Source of the DNA: Collinsella sp.
GTDB taxonomy: Bacteria > Actinomycetota > Coriobacteriia > Coriobacteriales > Coriobacteriaceae
Direction of reading: 5' to 3'
NCBI GenBank assembly: GCA_031294825.1
Contig: JAUMPM010000029.1
Location: 1-17,093 of the forward strand
Length of the DNA stretch: 17,093 nt
Both the position numbers and the translations under genes were made by a program. Positions 6,960-14,705 of the stretch are shown piece after piece (the stretch's first letter is position 1; each line of letters starts with the position of its first letter). The notes beneath the pieces are model-generated. The model was not told the DNA's origin and ran no database searches. It was given only the letters and a program-made list of their open reading frames with translations.

Positions 6960-7883
6960 ATGAACATCGTTCTTGCGATAGCGCAGGGCCTCGTGGTCAT
7001 GCTGGTCGCGCCCTTCTTCTCCGGCCTCGCCCGTGTGATTCGCGCGAAGATGCACAATCGCCGCGGTCCGTCCATCCTTCAGGATTACCGGGACCTCGCG
7101 AAGCTCATGGCGCGTCCCGAGTCCGTGAGTTCCGACTCGAGCTTCGTGCTGCGCATCATGCCGCCGCTGTTCCTCGCGGTGTCGTTCATGCTCGCCATGG
7201 GCCTGCCCATGTTCACGCTCGAGAGCCCCATGCCCGTCTTTGGTGACGCCATCACCATCATGTACGCGCTCGCGCTGTCCCGCTTCTTCTTCGCGCTGTC
7301 CGGCGTGGATTCCTCCAACGCCTACGCGGGCTTCGGCGGTATCCGCGAGCTCCTCATGAGCGTGCTCATCGAGCCGTCCATGCTCATCGCGCTGTTTACC
7401 GTCGCCATCGTGTGCGGCTCCACGGACATTGCGACCATGGGTCAGCACATCGTTACGGGCAACGTCTCGAGCGTCGTCGCCGTCATCCTCGCCGGCGTCG
7501 CCTTCGCGGCCGCCTGCTATATGGAGCTCGGCAAGCTTCCGTTCGATCAGGCCGAAGCCGAGCAGGAGCTCCAGGAGGGCCCGCTCGCCGAGCTCTCCGG
7601 CCCGTCCCTGGCCATGATGAAGCTCGCCATGGGCATGAAGCAGGTCGTGGTCGTCGCTTGGTTCACCTCCATCTTCATCCCCTGGGGAGAGCCCGCGACC
7701 ATCGGCGTCACCGCTCTCGTGGGCGCCGTCGTCTTCCTTGTCAAGTGCCTGGTCGATTTCGTTGTCTGCGGCGTGCTCGAGAACTCCGTTTCCCGTTCGC
7801 GCTTCAAGGTGCTCGGTAACCAGACCTGGGCCGTCGTCGGCATCGCGGTCCTCGCGTTCGTCTTCGTCGTCGTAGGCGTGTAG
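6960..7883 (+). CDS. hyfC: HyfC, membrane subunit of NuoH/HycD family
   Basis: This 307-residue protein (E. coli HyfC about 315) is a NuoH-like membrane subunit that joins the peripheral hydrogenase module to the antiporter-like arm. Signatures are KMHNRRGPSILQDYRDLAKL after the first helix and ELGKLPFDQAEAEQELQEGP in the cytoplasmic loop, the equivalent of the quinone-site loop in NuoH with its acidic residues kept. About eight hydrophobic segments are visible. The ribosome-binding site GGGGAGAGG lies just before the ATG. The gap to hyfD is 16 bases. This copy differs sharply from the second NuoH-family gene at 16391, which is of the complex I type. Confidence 0.9.
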   Translation: MNIVLAIAQGLVVMLVAPFFSGLARVIRAKMHNRRGPSILQDYRDLAKLMARPESVSSDSSFVLRIMPPLFLAVSFMLAMGLPMFTLESPMPVFGDAITIMYALALSRFFFALSGVDSSNAYAGFGGIRELLMSVLIEPSMLIALFTVAIVCGSTDIATMGQHIVTGNVSSVVAVILAGVAFAAACYMELGKLPFDQAEAEQELQEGPLAELSGPSLAMMKLAMGMKQVVVVAWFTSIFIPWGEPATIGVTALVGAVVFLVKCLVDFVVCGVLENSVSRSRFKVLGNQTWAVVGIAVLAFVFVVVGV

Positions 7884-7899
7884 GGAGAAGGGAGAAACT

Positions 7900-9357
7900 A
7901 TGTCAATCGAATCGAGCTTGTCCCTCTTTGCCATGGTGGCGATCGCCGTCCCCATGCTGGGCTCCCTGCTCATCGTCATGCTGCCGCGTCCCTACGCTAA
8001 ATGGATCTGCGCCTTTGCCGGCGGCATCGCCACGGTCGCTTCCGTTGGCTTGGCCGCGACGTTTGCCGGAAACGGCATGAACGCGGTCGATGTAACCTGG
8101 GCGAGTATGGGCCAGACCTTGGTCATGGGCTTCATATTCGACCGGATGAGCACGCTGCTCGCACCCGCGTTCGTCGCTATCGGCCTGCTCGTCGTCATCT
8201 ATTCGTTCCCGTACATGAGCGATAAGAACAAGGAGCATCCCGACGCGCCCCGTCGCCGCTTCTACGTGTACTTCTCCACGTTCATCGGCGCCATGGCCGG
8301 TCTCGCCTACAGCTCCACCATCGTCGGCCAGCTCGTTTTCTTCGAGATCACCGGCGTGTGCTCCTGGGGCCTCATCAGCTACTACATGACGCCCACGGCC
8401 AAGAAGGCCGGTATGAAGGCGCTCATCATCACCCATATCGGCGCTCTGGGACTCTACATCGGCGCGGCCTTCCTGTTCGCCGGAACCGGCACGTTCGCGC
8501 TGAGCGCGATCTCCCAGCTCGATTCCGGTATGAAGACCGTCGTGCTGCTGCTCATCCTGTTCGCCGCTTGGGCCAAGTCCGCCCAGTTCCCGCTCTACAT
8601 GTGGCTGCCCTCCGCAATGGAGGCCCCCACGCCCGTTTCCGCCTACCTCCATGGCGCGTCCATGGTGAAGGTCGGCGTGTGCGTGTTCGCCCGCGCTCTT
8701 GCGAGTGCCGGCGATATCCCCGAGATCGTCGGTTGGGTCGCCATCATCGACGCCGTCGTGACCATGCTCTTCGGCTTCCTCATGTACCTGCCCCAGAAGG
8801 ATATGAAGCGCCTGCTCGCCTTCTCGACGATCGCGCAGCTCGCCTACGTGTTCTTCGGCCTGGGCCTCTCCGTGTTCGGAAGCCAGATGGCGTTCAACGG
8901 CGCCGTCGAGCACATCTTCAACCACGCGTTCACCAAGACCCTGTTCTTCCTCATCGCCGGCTCCCTCAGCTTCACGCTGGGAACCCGTATGTTGCCCAAG
9001 ATCCAGGGCCTCATGAAGAAGTACCCGGTCACGGGCGCGGGCTTCGCGGTCGCCGCGACCGCTATCGCCGGCGTGCCCCCCATGAGCACGTTCTTCTCCA
9101 AGTTCCAGATTATTTCCGGTGGCTTCGCGGTTGGTGCTTCCAACACGGTCATCTTCGTCCTCGTGTGCGTCATGGTCGTCGAGACCGTCGCCACCTTCGC
9201 ATGGTTCCTGCGTTGGATGGGTAAGGTCCTGCCCGGTGAGCCGAGCGAGACCGTGGCCGCCGGCCAGCCCCTTCCGCGCGCCATGGCGTTCGTGTTCGTC
9301 GTCCTCATGATCATGGTCGTCGTCGCCGGTCCTCTGTCCTCTAGTTGGATGGGTTAG
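7900..9357 (+). CDS. hyfD: HyfD, antiporter-like membrane subunit
   Basis: This 485-residue membrane protein (E. coli HyfD about 479) belongs to the NuoL/M/N family. The core contains FFEITGVCSWGLISYY with the channel glutamate and AAWAKSAQFPLYMWLPSAME with the lysine. PTPVSAYLHGASMVKVG follows, then KDMKRLLAFSTIAQLAYVF. It is one of three such subunits here (with HyfB and HyfF). HyfD is absent from FHL-1 and marks the Hyf/FHL-2 architecture, which is thought able to translocate more ions. GGGAGAA precedes the ATG at 7900. hyfE begins 10 bases after its stop. Confidence 0.9.
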   Translation: MSIESSLSLFAMVAIAVPMLGSLLIVMLPRPYAKWICAFAGGIATVASVGLAATFAGNGMNAVDVTWASMGQTLVMGFIFDRMSTLLAPAFVAIGLLVVIYSFPYMSDKNKEHPDAPRRRFYVYFSTFIGAMAGLAYSSTIVGQLVFFEITGVCSWGLISYYMTPTAKKAGMKALIITHIGALGLYIGAAFLFAGTGTFALSAISQLDSGMKTVVLLLILFAAWAKSAQFPLYMWLPSAMEAPTPVSAYLHGASMVKVGVCVFARALASAGDIPEIVGWVAIIDAVVTMLFGFLMYLPQKDMKRLLAFSTIAQLAYVFFGLGLSVFGSQMAFNGAVEHIFNHAFTKTLFFLIAGSLSFTLGTRMLPKIQGLMKKYPVTGAGFAVAATAIAGVPPMSTFFSKFQIISGGFAVGASNTVIFVLVCVMVVETVATFAWFLRWMGKVLPGEPSETVAAGQPLPRAMAFVFVVLMIMVVVAGPLSSSWMG

Positions 9358-9367
9358 GAGGTGGGAC

Positions 9368-10021
9368 ATGGGTTATTCGTTAGTCAATATCCTGGGCGGT
9401 CTTCTGATCGTGACCTCCACCATGGTGGTCGTCTCGAAGACCATCCCGTCCGCCATTAAGTGGTACGCGATCCAGTCGGTTGTCCTGGTGGGCGTGCTGC
9501 TCACCCTGGGCCTCACCACCGGTGCCACCGAGCTTCTCATGTGGGCCGCGTCGGCCTTCGTCACCAAGGTGATCCTCGTTCCGTTCATTCTCAACCGTGC
9601 CTACAAAAAGATGGGTTCGCCTGCCGATAGCACGCTGACCTCCTCCATCAAGCCGGCCTGGACCATCATCCTCACCGGTCTGGAGGTGGCCATCTGCTTC
9701 GCGGTGGTCACGCGCCTGAGCCTGCCCACCGCTGAGGTGGCTACTCCGGCCCTCGCCATCAGCTTCGCGCACTTCTTTGTGGGCCTCACGTGCATCATCT
9801 CCCAGCGCAACATCCTCAAGCAAATCTTCGGGTACTGCCTTATGGAGAACGGTAGCCACGTGACGCTCGCCCTGCTCGCGCCCACGGCCCCCGAGATCAT
9901 CGAGATCGGCATCGCCACCGACGCCATTTTCGCCGTCATCATCATGTCCGCCGTCGTCGTGAGGATCTGGAACGACACCAAGTCGCTCGACTCCCACGAC
10001 CTGACCGAATTGAAGGGGTAG
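9368..10021 (+). CDS. hyfE: HyfE, small membrane subunit (NuoK-like region)
   Basis: This 217-residue hydrophobic protein matches E. coli HyfE (216 residues) in length and in its position between hyfD and hyfF. Several helices are visible. The segment HFFVGLTCIISQRNILKQIF followed by GYCLMENGSHVTLAL is the recognisable NuoK-like part, containing a membrane glutamate (MENG). It is a membrane-arm subunit unique to Hyf-type complexes. A strong TAGGAGGTG lies just upstream, overlapping the hyfD stop. hyfF starts three bases after its stop. Confidence 0.88.
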   Translation: MGYSLVNILGGLLIVTSTMVVVSKTIPSAIKWYAIQSVVLVGVLLTLGLTTGATELLMWAASAFVTKVILVPFILNRAYKKMGSPADSTLTSSIKPAWTIILTGLEVAICFAVVTRLSLPTAEVATPALAISFAHFFVGLTCIISQRNILKQIFGYCLMENGSHVTLALLAPTAPEIIEIGIATDAIFAVIIMSAVVVRIWNDTKSLDSHDLTELKG

Positions 10022-10024
10022 GCC

Positions 10025-11590
10025 ATGGATGTTTCAATGCTGACGGTCGCCCTGCTCGCTTGTCCCCTCGTGTTCTCCCTGATTATGGCTGCGCTCCCCA
10101 AGACGACGTCCTACAGCGTCTTTGCGGGGCTCAACACCATCTCCGTCGCGGCGACCCTCGTCCTTTCGGTCGTCACCGCGGGAACCATGCTCTCGAGCGG
10201 GCAGAATATCGACGCTTTGGGCCTGTGGCTCCATCTCGATTCGCTCTCGTCGATCTTCGTCCTTCTGGTAGGCATCATCGGGTTCATCACCGGCGTGTAC
10301 TCCATCTCCTATATCAAGATCGATATCGAGGAGAAGACCATGCCGGCCGAGCGCACCAAGCAGTACTACGCGCTGTTTAGCCTGTTCGTTTTCACGATGC
10401 TGCTCGCCTGCCTGTCCAACAACATCATCCTCACCTGGGCGGCGGTCGAGGCCACCACGCTGTCGACCGTGTTCCTCGTGGGCATCTACAAGAACAAGCA
10501 GGCGCTCGAGGCGTCTTGGAAGTACGCGATGGTCTGCACCGCCGGCGTGGCCTTCGGCCTGTTCGGCACGCTGCTCATCTACGCGAACGCCGCCGATATC
10601 ATGCCCAACGCGCATGAGGCAGCCTTCCTCACCTCCATCATGCCCTACGCCGACCAGTTCGACCCGATGCTCGTGCGCCTCGCGTTCGCGTTCATCGTCA
10701 TCGGCTTCGGCACCAAGGCGGGCCTGTTCCCCATGCACACTTGGCTGCCCGACGCGCACTCCCAGGCTCCGAGCCCGGTCTCCGCGCTGCTCTCGGGCGT
10801 GCTGCTCAAGTGCGCCATGCTGGTGATCATCCGCTTCTACTCCCTGTCCATCATCACGGTGGGCGACACCTATCCGCGTACGCTCCTGCTCATCCTGGGC
10901 ACGCTGTCCATCCTGGTGGCCGCCCTGTGCATCTTTAAGCAGGACGATATCAAGCGCCGCTTCGCGTACTCCTCCGTCGACAACGTCGGCGTGGTCGCGC
11001 TGTGCCTGGGTATCGGTGGTCCGCTCGGTATCGCCGCCTGCCTGCTGCACTGCATCTTCCACGGTTTCACGAAGGCGCTCGCCTTCTGCATGGCCGGTAA
11101 CATCCAGCACATCTACCACACCCGCGACCTGAACAAGATCAAGGGCGTCGTCGAGATCGCTCCTGTCACGGCAGCGCTCACCATCATCGCCCTGCTCGCG
11201 CTCGCCGCCTTCCCGCCGTTCGCCCTGTTCATCTCCGAGTTCCTCACCTTCGTGGCCGGCATCCAGTCCGGTCCCATCTGGGTGGTCGTGCTCGTGGCCA
11301 TTGGCCTCACCGGCGTGTACTTTGCCCTTACCGGCATCGCGCTCAAGTCCATCTTCGGCAAGGCGCCCGAGGGCATGAAGCGCCACGAGGTGCCCGCCCT
11401 CATGATCATCCCCGAGATCGCCCTCGCGATCGTGGTCATGTGGTTCGGTATCGCCACCCCGGTCGCCATCACGAGCGGCGTCGAGGATGCAACGTCCGTC
11501 GTTTTGAACCAGAGCGTCGAAGAGCTCCACGAGGCTCCTCTCTACCGCATGGTGTTCAGTTCCCAGACCAAGACAAGCGAGGTGAATTAG
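10025..11590 (+). CDS. hyfF: HyfF, antiporter-like membrane subunit
   Basis: This 521-residue membrane protein (E. coli HyfF about 526) is the third NuoL/M/N-type subunit. It has TWAAVEATTLSTVFLVGIYK with the channel glutamate, GFGTKAGLFPMHTWLPDAHS with the lysine, and QAPSPVSALLSGVLLKCAML. DDIKRRFAYSSVDNVGVVAL follows. A short amphipathic stretch EEKTMPAERTKQYYALFSLF lies between early helices. It is expected to sit in the cytoplasmic membrane next to HyfC/HyfE and contribute to ion translocation. AAGGGG about ten bases upstream and a three-base gap after hyfE indicate coupled translation. Confidence 0.9.
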   Translation: MDVSMLTVALLACPLVFSLIMAALPKTTSYSVFAGLNTISVAATLVLSVVTAGTMLSSGQNIDALGLWLHLDSLSSIFVLLVGIIGFITGVYSISYIKIDIEEKTMPAERTKQYYALFSLFVFTMLLACLSNNIILTWAAVEATTLSTVFLVGIYKNKQALEASWKYAMVCTAGVAFGLFGTLLIYANAADIMPNAHEAAFLTSIMPYADQFDPMLVRLAFAFIVIGFGTKAGLFPMHTWLPDAHSQAPSPVSALLSGVLLKCAMLVIIRFYSLSIITVGDTYPRTLLLILGTLSILVAALCIFKQDDIKRRFAYSSVDNVGVVALCLGIGGPLGIAACLLHCIFHGFTKALAFCMAGNIQHIYHTRDLNKIKGVVEIAPVTAALTIIALLALAAFPPFALFISEFLTFVAGIQSGPIWVVVLVAIGLTGVYFALTGIALKSIFGKAPEGMKRHEVPALMIIPEIALAIVVMWFGIATPVAITSGVEDATSVVLNQSVEELHEAPLYRMVFSSQTKTSEVN

Positions 11591-11594
11591 CACC

Positions 11595-13367
11595 ATGGCA
11601 GAACCTGAAAAGAAGGACTACGCTCGTCGTTGCGAAAGCCACGTCGAGGCCCTGCGCGCCGCAGTGCCGGGCGCTATCGAGAAGGTTGAGTGGCAGTGCG
11701 AGGACCAGCTGACGATCACCGTCAAGCTGGACCGTCTGCCCGAGGCCGTCCACTACCTGTACTACGAGCGCTACGGCTGGATTCCCGTGATTGTCGGCAA
11801 CGACGAGCGCTCCCTGTGCGGCCGTTACGCCGTGTACTACGTCATCTCCATGGAGGGGGAGGACCCCGGCTGGGTTACCGTGCGTGCCGAGGTCGACCCC
11901 GCCAAGATGACGTTCCCGTCCGTGACGCCGTTCGTCCCCGCCTGCGTGTGGGGCGAGCGCGAGCTGCGCGATATGTTCGGCCTGATTCCCGAGGGTCTGC
12001 CCGACCGCCGTCGCCTGGTGCTTCCCGACGATTGGCCCAGCGGGCTGTACCCGTTGCGCAAGGATTCGATGGATTACCGCTTCCGCCCCGCCCCCGCGAG
12101 CGACATGGAAAACTACGAATTCTTGGCCGACACCAAGGGCAAGGAGACCACGCTCGTCCCCATGGGACCGTTGCACATCACCTCCGACGAGCCCGGCCAC
12201 TTCCGCCTGTTCGTTGAGGGCGAGACGATCGTCGATGCCGACTACCGTCTGTTCTACGTGCACCGCGGCATGGAGAAGGTCGCCGAGACGCGCCTGAACT
12301 ATGACGCCGTGACGTTCCTCGCCGACCGCATCTGCGGCATCTGCGGCTGCGCCCACTCGGTGGCCTATGCCGAGGCCGTCGAGCGCGCCCAGGGCATTCA
12401 TGTCCCGCCGCGTGCCCAGTACATCCGCGCCATCATGCTCGAGGTCGAGCGTCTGCACTCACACCTGCTCAATATTGGCCTCGCATCGCACTACACCGGC
12501 TTCGACTCCGGCTTCCAGCAGTTCTTCCGCGTCCGCGAGAAGTCCATGGACCTGGCCGAGAAGCTCTCCGGTCACCGCAAGACCTACGGCCTCAACGTGA
12601 TCGGCGGCGTGCGTCGCGACATTTTGGCCGAGCAGAAGCTCTCCACGCTCACGACCATCCACCAGCTGCGCTCCGAGGTTCAGGAGCTCGTCGACGTCTT
12701 GCTCTCCACGCCCAACTTTATTGAGCGTACGAGTGGCATCGGCATCTTGGACCGCAAGATCGCACGCGACTTCTCGCCGGTCGGCCCGCTCATGCGTGGC
12801 TCGGGCTATGCCCGCGACGTGCGCTTTGACCATCCCTTCGACGGCTACGCCGATCCGGACGTTCAAAAGATGCACGCCGCCACGGCTGACACCTGCGATG
12901 CCTTCGGCCGTACCGCCGTTCGCATCCAGGAGGTCTACGATTCGATCGACATGATCGAGACCATGCTCGAGAACTGCCCGTCGGGCCCCATCCTCACCAC
13001 GGATTGGGAGTACACCCCGCACAAGTACGCCATCGGCGCCACCGAGGCGCCGCGCGGCGAGGACGTGCACTGGGTCATGCTCGGCAACAACCAGAAGTGC
13101 TACCGCTGGCGCGCCAAGGCGGCCACGTACAGCAACTGGCCGGTCCTGCGCTACATGTTCCGCGGCAACACCGTGGGCGATGCAGCGCTGATCGTCGGCT
13201 CGCTCGACCCGTGCTACTCCTGCACCGACCGCGTGACGGTGACCGATGTCGCCGCCAAGCGCGACCACGTGCTCGACAAGGAGCAGTTCGAGAACGTCTG
13301 GCGCGACAAGTCGCCGCTTGCGGGCGAGGGCACCATGGCCGCTCCGCTCGATGAGGAGGCGCTCTAA
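11595..13367 (+). CDS. hyfG: HyfG, [NiFe] hydrogenase large subunit (group 4a, NuoC-NuoD-like)
   Basis: This 590-residue protein is the H2-evolving catalytic subunit. Residues 1 to about 165 form a NuoC-like domain (ERELRDMFGLIPEGLPDRRR, then SGLYPLRKD). The rest is a NuoD/hydrogenase large-subunit domain. Both nickel-binding motifs are present: RICGICGCAH (C247, C250) and DPCYSCTDR (C540, C543). By analogy with HycE, a HycI-type protease would cut after Arg546 in CTDR-VTVTDV, releasing a 44-residue tail; this tail is somewhat longer than the 32 residues in HycE. Maturation genes (hyp, hycI) are not in the window. The site before the ATG is weak (GAGGTG inside the hyfF end), so translation may depend on coupling to hyfF, four bases upstream. 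Confidence 0.94.
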   Translation: MAEPEKKDYARRCESHVEALRAAVPGAIEKVEWQCEDQLTITVKLDRLPEAVHYLYYERYGWIPVIVGNDERSLCGRYAVYYVISMEGEDPGWVTVRAEVDPAKMTFPSVTPFVPACVWGERELRDMFGLIPEGLPDRRRLVLPDDWPSGLYPLRKDSMDYRFRPAPASDMENYEFLADTKGKETTLVPMGPLHITSDEPGHFRLFVEGETIVDADYRLFYVHRGMEKVAETRLNYDAVTFLADRICGICGCAHSVAYAEAVERAQGIHVPPRAQYIRAIMLEVERLHSHLLNIGLASHYTGFDSGFQQFFRVREKSMDLAEKLSGHRKTYGLNVIGGVRRDILAEQKLSTLTTIHQLRSEVQELVDVLLSTPNFIERTSGIGILDRKIARDFSPVGPLMRGSGYARDVRFDHPFDGYADPDVQKMHAATADTCDAFGRTAVRIQEVYDSIDMIETMLENCPSGPILTTDWEYTPHKYAIGATEAPRGEDVHWVMLGNNQKCYRWRAKAATYSNWPVLRYMFRGNTVGDAALIVGSLDPCYSCTDRVTVTDVAAKRDHVLDKEQFENVWRDKSPLAGEGTMAAPLDEEAL

Positions 13368-13368
13368 T

Positions 13369-14085
13369 ATGCTGAAGCTTTGGAAGGTTAACGCCAAGGC
13401 CGGCGACGCGACGGTCAAGTACCCGTTTGCGCCGTTCCCCACCAACAAGGACATGCGCGGCAAGCCCGAGCATAATGCCGAGCTCTGCATCGCCTGCGGA
13501 GCCTGCGGCGTGGCGTGCCCGGCCGATGCCATTCGCATGGACACCGACCTTGCGGCCGATACCATCACCTGGTCGATCGACTACGGTCGCTGCATCTTCT
13601 GCGGCCGCTGCGAGGAGGCCTGTCCCATGGAGGCTATCAAGCTCACCGAGGAGTTTGAACTGGCCGTCATGAGCAAGGATGACCTCACCAGCAAGAGCGT
13701 CTATACGCTCGAGCATTGCTCGCGTTGCGGCAAGCCGTTTGCCCCGCACAAGGAGATCGACTACGCCAAGCGCCTACTGCAAAAGGCCGGCGGCATGGAG
13801 GCCGAGCAGGCCGCCCGTACCGTCGGTATGTGCCAGGAGTGCAAGCGCGAGCTCGACGCCCTGCGCGCCGCCTCGGCCGTAAAGACCGGCAACGCTGCCG
13901 GCATGGCTGCCAACGAGACGCTTGCGTCCGGCGAGCCCCAGGGCCCCGGCATGGAGTATCTGGGCGGCCACGGCGTGAACCCGGAGTATATCGACCGCGA
14001 GCTCAACCCCGATGCGCCCGAGATTCCCGCCGGTCCTGCACCGGTCGAGGGCATCATCATGGATTTTGATACGAAGGAGGAGTAA
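13369..14085 (+). CDS. hyfH: HyfH, [4Fe-4S] ferredoxin subunit (NuoI/HycF family)
   Basis: This 238-residue protein starts MLKLWKVNAKAGDATVKYPF, very like HyfH/HycF. It carries two four-cysteine motifs, CIACGACGVACP (C40-C50) and CIFCGRCEEACP (C75-C85), for two [4Fe-4S] clusters that pass electrons between HyfA and HyfI. Two further pairs, CSRC (C117, C120) and CQEC (C155, C158), resemble the extra cysteines of HycF/HyfH and could bind metal. After residue 160 there is an Ala/Pro/Gly-rich acidic tail of about 80 residues, longer than in E. coli HyfH (181 residues in total). GAGGAGG for this gene lies within the end of hyfG, and the gap is one base. Confidence 0.9.
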   Translation: MLKLWKVNAKAGDATVKYPFAPFPTNKDMRGKPEHNAELCIACGACGVACPADAIRMDTDLAADTITWSIDYGRCIFCGRCEEACPMEAIKLTEEFELAVMSKDDLTSKSVYTLEHCSRCGKPFAPHKEIDYAKRLLQKAGGMEAEQAARTVGMCQECKRELDALRAASAVKTGNAAGMAANETLASGEPQGPGMEYLGGHGVNPEYIDRELNPDAPEIPAGPAPVEGIIMDFDTKEE

Positions 14086-14087
14086 CC

Positions 14088-14705
14088 ATGGCCGAACCCA
14101 CGCTTTTGCCCGAGCGGCTTCAGTACCGCCCGACCAAGATCGAGCTCGACGAGAGCATCGAGAAGGCCAAGGCGACCCTTCTTAAGAAGATCAAGCGCTC
14201 GGTGTACGTCTACCGTGTTGACTGCGGCGGCTGCAACGGCTGCGAGATCGAGATCTTCGGTTCCATCACGCCCGTCTTTGACGTCGAGCGCTTTGGCATC
14301 AAGGTCGTGCCCTCGCCCCGTCACGCCGACGTACTGCTGTACACCGGCGCCGTGACGCGTGCCATGCGCATGCCGGCCCTGCGCGCCTTTGAGGCCGCAC
14401 CCGATCCCAAGATTGTGGTGTCCTACGGCGCGTGCGGCTGCACCGGCGGCATCTTCTACGACAACTACTGCGTCTGGGGTGGCACGGATAAGATCCTGCC
14501 GGTCGATGTCTATATCCCCGGGTGCCCGCCGCGCCCCGAGGCGATGCTCTACGGGCTGATGCAGTTGCAGCGCAAAGTGAAATTACAGCGGTTTTTCGGC
14601 GGGGTGAACAAGCAGATCGGCAAGCAGGAGTACGAAGAGCTGCTTCGCCGGGATCTGACGGCCGAAAAGAACGATTTGAACGTGGAAGGAGGAGAAAAAC
14701 AATGA
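14088..14705 (+). CDS. hyfI: Chimeric reading frame: HyfI hydrogenase small subunit joined to a NuoB-type C-terminus
   Basis: This is a continuous 205-residue frame. Residues 1 to about 135 are hydrogenase small-subunit HyfI: KRSVYVYRVDCGGCNGCEIE (C46, C49, C52), VVPSPRHADVLLYTGAVTRA, then YGACGCTGGIFYDNYCVWGG. From YIPGCPPRPEAMLYG (about 142 onward) the protein reads as complex I NuoB, ending in QLQRKVKLQRFFGGVNKQ, while HycG/HyfI proteins continue for roughly 100 more residues of different sequence. Codon use changes at the same place: before it I count 8 GAG and 1 GAA for Glu and no GGG for Gly; after it 4 GAA, 2 GAG, and GGG becomes the commonest Gly codon. The start has AAGGAGGAG upstream. 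The stop overlaps nuoCD by four bases (ATGA). It is probably an assembly chimera, otherwise a genuine recombinant. Confidence 0.85.
   Translation: MAEPTLLPERLQYRPTKIELDESIEKAKATLLKKIKRSVYVYRVDCGGCNGCEIEIFGSITPVFDVERFGIKVVPSPRHADVLLYTGAVTRAMRMPALRAFEAAPDPKIVVSYGACGCTGGIFYDNYCVWGGTDKILPVDVYIPGCPPRPEAMLYGLMQLQRKVKLQRFFGGVNKQIGKQEYEELLRRDLTAEKNDLNVEGGEKQ
14486..14522. other. Inferred junction between two unrelated operons
   Basis: The last residues that look specifically like a hydrogenase small subunit are VWGGTDKI (ending at 14495). The first GGG glycine codon and the NuoB-like context begin at 14520. Between them is the motif DVYIPGCPP, shared by HyfI and NuoB, so the exact crossover cannot be fixed by reading alone. 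It may lie anywhere from about 14486 to 14545. Confidence 0.7.

Noticed and set aside
10034..11596. Long minus-strand open frame opposite hyfF, with similar ones opposite fdhF (2484-4226), hyfB (5185-6639) and hyfD (7903-9369)
   Set aside because: They are rich in Asp, Glu, His, Arg and Gly, typical of the complement of membrane-protein codons, and have no plausible ribosome-binding site or family motif.
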